Of a stretch of DNA of 64,000 nt, positions 57,243-64,000 are shown one piece after another (the first letter of the stretch is position 1; each line of letters begins with the position of its first letter). The notes beneath the pieces are model-generated. The model saw only the letters and a list, made by a program, of their open reading frames with translations, did not search any database and was not told the origin of the DNA. Where the stretch lies: the NCBI RefSeq assembly GCF_963676685.1, contig NC_092344.1, positions 47,080,830 through 47,144,829 on the forward strand, written 5' to 3'. This DNA is from Mytilus edulis. Its lineage: Eukaryota; Mollusca; Bivalvia; Mytilida; Mytilidae. The translations under genes and the position numbers were made by a program.

Positions 57243-58100
57243 CTACAAAACAAAAGGATAATATTTAAATACTGCTTTTATTTCCTGCTGGGGTAACAGA
57301 TTAACCATAAAATGCCAGTTTTTTTATATTCCATTTAAAAACAAATCAACTATTTCAACTCAATTATTATTTGCCTAAATTCCAAAGCATTGATTTCTTT
57401 TAGTACTGAAGATTTCTTTATTAGGACCCCGAATATCTGTGAAATTTCGTAAGAGAATTTGCATGCACATCTGTAGAAGCTAAAAAGAATTTGTATGCAA
57501 ATCTGTAGAAGCTAAAGAGAATGTACATCCAAATTATATCCAAATTATATCTAAAGCTACAGTTATGTCAACATAACCAAAACTTTCCTTAGACTACTAA
57601 TAAAAGTAATTGTCCTTTAATAACAATTTTTAACCAATTTGATCCTGTCAGATATTCTCTACATTTTTTTTAATTTTTTAGATACTTAACAATTACTAGC
57701 ATTCACATTTATTTTTCTACCCATCATGGCACTGTTGGTTTTAAGCAGGGGAAAACACACTTAATTGATACCAGACAGCCTTAAGATCAAATTGGATTAT
57801 AAATAATTGGCAAAACAGATGATGATCTCACTTGCAAATAACAATAAAATCGGACATAACTCCATAAAAGTGATGTTATTAAAATTCTAATTTGATAAGT
57901 GTTTTGTAGTAATAAATCATTGTGTATAAGATAAGATTCATAACATTTGGTTGTCAGAGGCAAACATAATTTATAGAACAGAAATGACAATTCAGGTAAA
58001 AAGGTAAACATGAAAACACCCAAATTCAAACTTGATCTTTGTTTTGTGTTAATTAGCATTGTTTATAAGTTGCACCACATTTGGTTGAGGCAAAGGTTAA
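57243..58100. other. Upstream flank of Rho exon B
   Basis: Holds a small tandem repeat (57453-57550, GAATTTG(T/C)ATGCA(A/C)ATCTG and TAGAAGCTAAA twice), weak similarity to 43900-44150, and a 57840-57960 copy of the GTAGTAATAAATCATTGTG repeat. No upstream Rho exon was seen. Confidence 0.45.
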
Positions 58101-58414
58101 AACCTTTCTCAGTTCAATTTTGACATATTTATATAGTTTTCTTTGTCAATCTATCAATCAGCAAAACACATGTTTGAGCTACTTTACTTGTCCAATTTAC
58201 TTTACTCTTCAGTAATGATTTTTTAGTTGTCAAGTATGCTCGTCTTTTGAATCCTTCAAGAATTTAAGTTCTTCCTAAGCAGATATCTTTTTCCCCTGGA
58301 AACATTGCATTTGTTGGTATGCCATAATTCCATTGAAAGGAACATACACCTGTCGTTTAGTCTTAGAAGCATGATTGTTTTTTATAAGTTGTTATTGGCT
58401 TTGAATTAGTGGTC

Positions 58415-58900
58415 AGTAGCTGCTAGTTTTCTCAGATCTGTTCTTAGTGTCATTTTGTTGTTGGAATGTACAAGTACCTGGTCACTTCCACTCTATGTTT
58501 TGGTATACATGTATGTATTTATATTTAATTTGTATCCATCTGATGAGTTAAGCCTATTACAACTGATTTTTAAAGGTTGTTCTTTTGTTGTACCATGGTC
58601 ACAGGTTAGGAGGAGGGTTGGGATTCACTTAATTTCACTACCATGTTAAGCCCTGGGTGCTACATGTACCTGTCAGGAGCCTGCAATTCAGTGGTTGTTT
58701 GTTTTTTGTTTAAACATTTTGTACATTAATAGGGCCGTTATTTTTTTCATTTGAATGGTTTTACATTTTTGATTTAAGAGCCTTTTATAGCTGACTCTGT
58801 GCATGGGCTTTACTCATTGTTTAAGGCCATAGCTATAGCAGCTAAATTTTTTATCATTAGTGTTGTGGAAAATTGTCTCATACCACATGATACATCTTCT
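58415..58900 (+). mobile_element. Dispersed repeat copy, partner of 54110-54606
   Basis: GTCAGTAGCTGCTAGTTTTC, TCTGATGAGTTAAGCCTATT, ACAACTGATTTTTAAAGGTT and GTCACAGGTTAGGAGGAGGG parallel the copy ending at 54606. The end is worn (AATTGTCTCATACCACATGA). Confidence 0.6.
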
Positions 58901-59099
58901 TTCAATATAAACCCTGTAACTTTCCTCTTTTTTGTGCAAGAATTCTAAGTTTGTTTTAAGGGAACACTTCATTTGATGATTTATTGAAGCACCAACTTTC
59001 TAATCTTGAAACAAGATAAATGATACCAAGAGTACAAGACTAATACACAGGTTGCAGATCTTAATCAAAGGACCCAACACACTTAATTATCACTAGAAC

Positions 59100-59840
59100 A
59101 CACCCGTGATATCGCGGGTCCGTGACTGAATTAAAGTATATAACTTTGTGCAAGCATTATTTTAGTATTAGTATTGTCATCTGATAAAGTCATGCCGATT
59201 ATAAGATACACAGTTTTCTCTGCTTTCAAATCTTTCTGTTTGAACCCGTCGAACTGGAACTTATCAATTATTGGTAATATTAATTATTTGGAAAACAAAA
59301 GGTCCTGGAATGGAGTATTTTTTAATCAACAGCATTGCCCTATATTAGTTATAAATAAAGATGAATTCTTTGATTCGCTGTTTTACGTCATGCCCGCTAA
59401 CAAATTGAAAACTGTACCTATATACACCTTATTTTTAGTCCAGATTTTTAGTATTCGTATTGTTATCTTAGAAAGTATTACTGATTAAAATACTACAATA
59501 GGTAACAATTCGACAATTTAGTTGTGTCAACCCTGTGATTATGACCCGTGTATATAGCACATAAATCCTGAATACACCGTTTGTTGGTGCGCCTGTCAGA
59601 TGCGGAACGTACAAATAAGGTAATAGGTAACAGGTGAATATACTATTGGTATCGGTATCGGACTCGACCCGGAACTTCTTAATTATTGGCAATATTAATT
59701 ACGTGGAAAACAAAAGGGACTGGAGTGGTGTAATTTTTAATCTACACCTTAGTACTATATTAGTTATATATAAAGTTGAATTCTTTGATTCGTCGTTTTT
59801 ACGTGATGACGGCTGACAAATTGGACCTCGTAATTTTAGT
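59100..59840 (+). repeat. Tandem duplication of a ~400-bp dispersed repeat
   Basis: Unit 1 GGAACTTATCAATTATTGGT ... GAATTCTTTGATTCGCTGTT (59259-59385) recurs as GGAACTTCTTAATTATTGGC ... GAATTCTTTGATTCGTCGTT (59660-59800), period about 400. The left end carries the near-palindrome CCCGTGATATCGCGGG. The two open frames at 59174-59488 and 59634-59816 are readings of the repeat. Confidence 0.65.
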
Positions 59841-60278
59841 ATTATAGATATCCGTCTCACTTAAACCTAATATTAAACATTGCTCTTGGTCAGACAGATG
59901 ATTTCATGTATGCAAACAAATTGCATCAATGTAGAATTTCACAGGACCTTTTTTGATAATCTTAAGGTTTGATTGTTTTGTTATTCAGTTTTTATATATT
60001 CATTTTATTTCTGGTGTGAACAAAGAGTATGTTGATGCAGCTAATTTTATGGATAAAAGCTGAAAATACAAGTCATGTCATATATTTTCTCCAGAACTTA
60101 TTGCAAGTCCCATGGGTACAAATACATATATACAATCTTTTTATAGGAACACATTGTAATAAATACTGATTTTACTCATTTGTTTTTATTAAGACCAGGT
60201 TAACAAAACCTTACAAATTCAATTATATCCAAATGAAAGTGACTAAATGTAGTGTGGTAAGCCTGAAATCATACGGAC

Positions 60279-60464
60279 TACTGTGGATTCATTTTTATTC
60301 GTTGGATACCAACTTTTGTGGATTTCCTGGGTTAAGGTGAACCACAAAATTAAATGTTCAGCGAATGGAAAATTTCCTAAAGGCTGGTATGTAAACTACC
60401 AAATTAAATATCCATAAACATGTAAGTTTTCCATAATTCACGAAAATACAGTGAATTCACAGTA
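60279..60464. mobile_element. Foldback MITE, about 186 bp
   Basis: Starts TACTGTGGATTCATTTTTAT and ends AAAATACAGTGAATTCACAG then TA. Same family as 8262-8474 and the split copy at 9097-9863. Confidence 0.7.
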
Positions 60465-60971
60465 ACTCACATCCCAAAAGCACCAATATAGAATAACACC
60501 TCGAAATTGACAATGAGCTGATGACATTTCAATTTTCAAATAGCAGTTCCTGCATGAGGTGACTATATATATGCAGAAGAAAGGTTTCCACCTTGAACAT
60601 ATTCATTGATTGTTGGTGGTTAATACTATGTTCACAAGTTTTTGTTATATTTTACATATAGCAGCCAATACCAATATGAATGATAAATCATGATGCAACA
60701 TTTTTTTCCTTTTTCACATTTGCAAATATCTCAAATCAGACTTGTAAGATATATTGCAAGATACATGTTTATTATACACTTAATAGTAAATGCAGATAAA
60801 TTGCATGTGTAATACTGTCAATGGTAATCGTGCTGTATCAACTATCCATGATGATGTTCATATCAGTCTATTTGACAGGCCTTTTCAATATCACACACTG
60901 CATCAACCCTCAACCAATGCTCTTGGGATTGTATTGGTCTCTCTGGATGATACATATGTTATATTGAATAA

Positions 60972-61175
60972 AATGCTTCGCTGACGTAGCCTGATAGGAC
61001 TGCAGAGGTCAAACCCTGAACAGTTTGGGCAAATTTGGACACAATATTCAAGCTTGATACTGTCTGAATTTGGATTGTGTAAATGTGATCAAATTTTTGA
61101 CATAATAAAGGTTTCTGACTAAAGATAATTGTGGTCAAATCTATTGCCCAATACTGTGCAATTGAAGATTTTTTC
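60972..61175 (-). mobile_element. Reversed 3' fragment of the composite element
   Basis: ATGCTTCGCTGACGTAGCC, ACTGCAGAGGTCAAACCCTG, CAATATTCAAGCTTGATACT and CCCAATACTGTGCAATTGAA are the reverse complement of the 3' end of copies 1 and 2 (for example AGGGTTCAACCTCTGCGGTC). It is worn and lacks the 161-bp array. Confidence 0.7.
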
Positions 61176-61823
61176 TTGAAACTTCAAAAATTTGAATTTT
61201 GAAAAAAATAAATATTTTTTTGTTTATATATAAATTCTCTATAGTGTGTGATTTTTGTAAGACTAAATAGTCTATGTAGTTATTCTTATAATTTAACCTC
61301 TGTTGGTTCTCCAGACAATACAAATGATATCAGTCAACAACTTACCTGTACAGTTACTACCGTATATTATATAACAGATTTTTCTTTGTATATTGATAAA
61401 CTTCCTCGTTTTTAAGTCCAAGGAAATTTTTTTTGTCTATATACAATTTTGATTTTAATTCATTAATAAAGCTGACTCACACCTTTACTTCATGTACTTC
61501 CTTATATAGAGTACATTAAGATATTATTATCAACAAAAAAGAAAGTTATTTTTCAACACAAGACTTTAGAATATATATTGACCAACAATATATTTTTCTC
61601 TGACCTTGTACAGCTGTGTGAATTTTTCTTTTTAATGTATTAATCTTTAAGTTGTGTTTTATTTTAGATTTGTTTTTATTTTTATTGTCTTATATGTCTG
61701 TTAGATTAAATTAATAATCATAAATTTATCTTAATAATCATTATTATGTACATTTTAGTTATGTTTAAAATATATGTGTGTCTTGTGTACACACATGTCT
61801 GAGGTTAATCAACAGACAGTTCC
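61176..61823. other. Intergenic, nothing recognised
   Basis: Very AT-rich. No gene or clear repeat seen. Confidence 0.4.
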
Positions 61824-62644
61824 AGAAGTGAATGGCTTCATTATTTGGCTAATTCAATGCTAGAGTAAAAATAAGACTTTTTAGGATCTAATTTATAGAG
61901 AGATTTAGTTTGAACTGTGTGCATGTTTCAATAACCTTGAAATTGCATGTTTGCATTTTGATTTAAGCCAAAACTATTATATATGTGTGGTTCAAGTTAC
62001 TCAGTCCGCAATAGTTAATCCCCCCTGACCTTAAATCTTTTTTGGAGCATTTCTGAAAAAAATATTCAATGATCCCATTTTGTAGAACGTTTATTCAATT
62101 ATTGATATAACATCTGAATTTTCATTCACTACATCTAAAAATGCTACAACTTCATAATAGAAATAAATGGGGAATGTGTCCATAAGACAAGCTGTGTCCA
62201 GCTGTGCGTGCCCCTGCTTGCATATAATATAATAAAGGGACTTTATTCAAGAACAATAAAAGTGACACTACCCAAATGTGAACCTGATCAGAGTTTTAGC
62301 ATTAGTAAGAGTGTCATAATATTTGATAGAGGCAAACTGAAGTGAGAGAACGAAAACGAAAACAAATTTGGGACATACTTACAAACAAGGGTAAAACGTA
62401 ATGCCCCCTCTGCTCTGAGAGTATAAAAAACAAAATGAATGAAAAACTATGTCATGTGTTGAAGTAATTGGAACCACACATATATATTTTATTTGGTCTT
62501 ATAAAAAGTGATTGCTTGCTTGCTTTATTTTCTATCTGAGAGGTGTAAAGTATAATCTAGTTGCCAGTCTGTACTATAACAACACATAATACTGTTAAAT
62601 GTATATAGCATTGAATTAGCCAAATAATGAAGCCATTCACTTCT
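61824..62644. mobile_element. Element with exact 39-bp inverted repeats
   Basis: 61824-61862 (starts AGAAGTGAATGGCTTCATTA) and 62606-62644 (ends TAATGAAGCCATTCACTTCT) are exact reverse complements over 39 bp, 743 bp apart. Similarity stops abruptly at both ends of each arm. The interior is non-coding and includes a GTGACACTACCCAAATG dispersed repeat near 62260. It is probably a TIR element, but no target duplication was identified. Confidence 0.75.
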
Positions 62645-62688
62645 GAGTTTATTGTAACTAACTGAGTTTACCCTCTTTAAATAAAGAA

Positions 62689-62711
62689 TTTATTATTATT
62701 ATTATTATTAT
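62689..62711. repeat. (ATT)n microsatellite
   Basis: About eight ATT units just outside the right arm of the 39-bp inverted repeat. Confidence 0.85.
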
Positions 62712-63214
62712 GAATTATAAATCTTTTCTCAAAACTCTGGAATAGACCTTATTGGACAAAGAAGATAAAAATATACCAAACATTTAATAGACAAATCTAC
62801 ATCTGCATTTATATTTACAAAGATCATGCATAAAATATATAGAATCTAGAAATGATAAGTAATCATATATAAAAGCTTCTAAGGCAAAGAAAGAAGCATT
62901 TGACATCCATAGTTTGTCAAGCTACTGCAGTCACTTTCCACACAATGAGAATGTTCATATGTTTAATGTGTTAGTGTGTAAGAACAAGGAATGCTTTCAC
63001 ATATTTAAGGAATGCATGAAATTAATCTCAAATATACAAAATATAACTTAACATTATTTATTACACTTCAAAGAAATGGAATTACTGAAATTTGGCTTGT
63101 TCATACAAAACAATGAAAACAGTCATACTCCAATAAATAATATCCCTATTTAAGGTTTCTCTCGGGGAAAAGTTGCACTGAGCTTCAGGGTTATTTCATG
63201 TTTTATCTGTAAAT

Positions 63215-63637
63215 CTAGAATATTTTGCACTTCCTGCGTTTAGATTTCTTGACTTGCAGGGCTGCGCGGGTGGCAGTTTCAAACACCTCTCTTACTCCCT
63301 CCTTTGTTTTGGCGGAACATTCTAAATATGCAAATGCATGTATGTTTTCTGCCATAGCTTGCCCCTCTGCAGTTTTGACTGGTTCCTGTTTCATTTTCTT
63401 CAATTCTCTTTTGGTATTTTCGTCATTTCTAGTGTCCTTTTTGTTTCCTACTAGAATTATAGGTACAGTTGGGCAGAAGTGTTTAACTTCAGGAGTCCAT
63501 TTTTCTGGTATATTTTCTAAGCTGTCAGGACTATCTATAGAGAAGCACATAAGAATGACATCTGTATCTGGGTAGGAAAGTGGGCGGAGTCTGTCGTAAT
63601 CTTCTTGTCCAGCTGTATCCCACAATGCAAGTTCAAC
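63215..63637 (-). CDS. Rho-family GTPase terminal exon C
   Basis: 140 residues from acceptor AATTTTAG to the stop; starts [13 protein letters not shown] as exon B does. G3 with Gln, G4 GNKKD and G5 CSAK are intact, so nucleotide handling should be normal. It differs from B in the insert region ([20 protein letters not shown]) and in the tail: [11 protein letters not shown], a CAAX box with Lys after the Cys and Phe at the end. Such a box is atypical and might change the attached lipid or prenylation efficiency. Its 3' flank shows no similarity to the A/B duplicated 3' UTR. Upstream exons are not in the remaining 360 bp of the window. Confidence 0.9.
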   Translation of the reverse strand, partial: VELALWDTAGQEDYDRLRPLSYPDTDVILMCFSIDSPDSLENIPEKWTPEVKHFCPTVPIILVGNKKDTRNDENTKRELKKMKQEPVKTAEGQAMAENIHAFAYLECSAKTKEGVREVFETATRAALQVKKSKRRKCKIF

Positions 63638-64000
63638 CTAAAATTTAAACAAAATAATATTTAGCCAACATTTTACAGCAGTTCATTAACATGCTGCTAC
63701 TGAACATAAAATTTGTAACTACTGGTAACAACAATGACAATACAAAAACTAACAAAAAAACACAAAAATTGTCATGCAAATAATACAAATAAAAGTAAGT
63801 GATAAGACTTCTATAAAGCAATATTGATATAAGTGCAGTGTTAGAAGAGAACAAAAAAAAGTTTGTAATGCAAGTAGTGGGGGGAGGTAAATATAACAAT
63901 CAAAATCCATTCCGATATACAGGTCTTTTTTCAAAGTAAAAAATCATGCAGGTCAAAAAATAACAATTTCATGCTGACATTTGAAAATCAACTCACCATT

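Noticed and set aside
63983..64000. Minus-strand donor-like AATG/GTGAGT at the window edge, possible end of the upstream Rho exon
   Set aside because: The upstream Rho exon should end in phase 0 with a codon like CAG (Gln). ATG does not fit, and too little sequence is visible.

Overview
This is AT-rich invertebrate nuclear DNA with intron-split genes and very dense repeats. Several dispersed repeats look like families I remember from mussels (Mytilus), so a marine bivalve is my best guess. That assignment is from memory and was not searched. No bacterial, organellar or CRISPR features are present.

Layout. (1) About 1-23300, + strand: the 3' end of MON2, a large Arf-GEF-related scaffold of the Golgi/endosome. 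Seven coding exons encode the last 274 residues, with the stop at 23295-23297; exons upstream of 8886 were not found. Its introns hold a 46-bp satellite of about 2.9 kb, nested MITEs, and two direct copies of a ~1.9 kb element that bracket exon 5. (2) 23300-31400: no gene recognised. It holds tRNA-derived SINE-like copies, a third copy of the ~1.9 kb element with another transposon nested inside it, and a TIR element of 1.25 kb. (3) 31666-34876, - strand: a complete three-exon gene for a claudin/PMP22-like four-span membrane protein of 393 aa with an unusually long cytoplasmic tail. (4) 35000-40000: a MITE flanked by TA, a second possible TIR element, and a 5'-truncated LINE with a clean 12-bp target-site duplication. 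(5) 40000-64000, - strand: three tandem terminal exons of Rho-family GTPases (stops at 42276, 56820 and 63215). Each begins at the same splice position, equivalent to Val53 of human RhoA. No exon for the P-loop or switch I was seen between them. The first two lie in a 2.6 kb segmental duplication that includes a long 3' UTR. Between these two lie a decayed Ty1/copia retrotransposon (46756-49852) and a decayed Penelope-like reverse transcriptase (about 51100-53530).

The most interesting points are these. The Rho array may be a set of alternative terminal exons sharing 5' exons beyond the window, and its distal member has lost residues in all three visible nucleotide-binding motifs while its frame stays open. 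The satellite contains units in which a hairpin loop has been inverted. Two repeat families have helentron-like asymmetric ends and ~161-bp internal monomers. A MON2 exon sits between two large direct repeats. A 101-bp block inside the Penelope-like pseudogene is duplicated exactly. The genes found (a Golgi scaffold, a junction-type membrane protein and Rho GTPases) do not form an evident pathway; they are ordinary neighbours in a repeat-rich genome.
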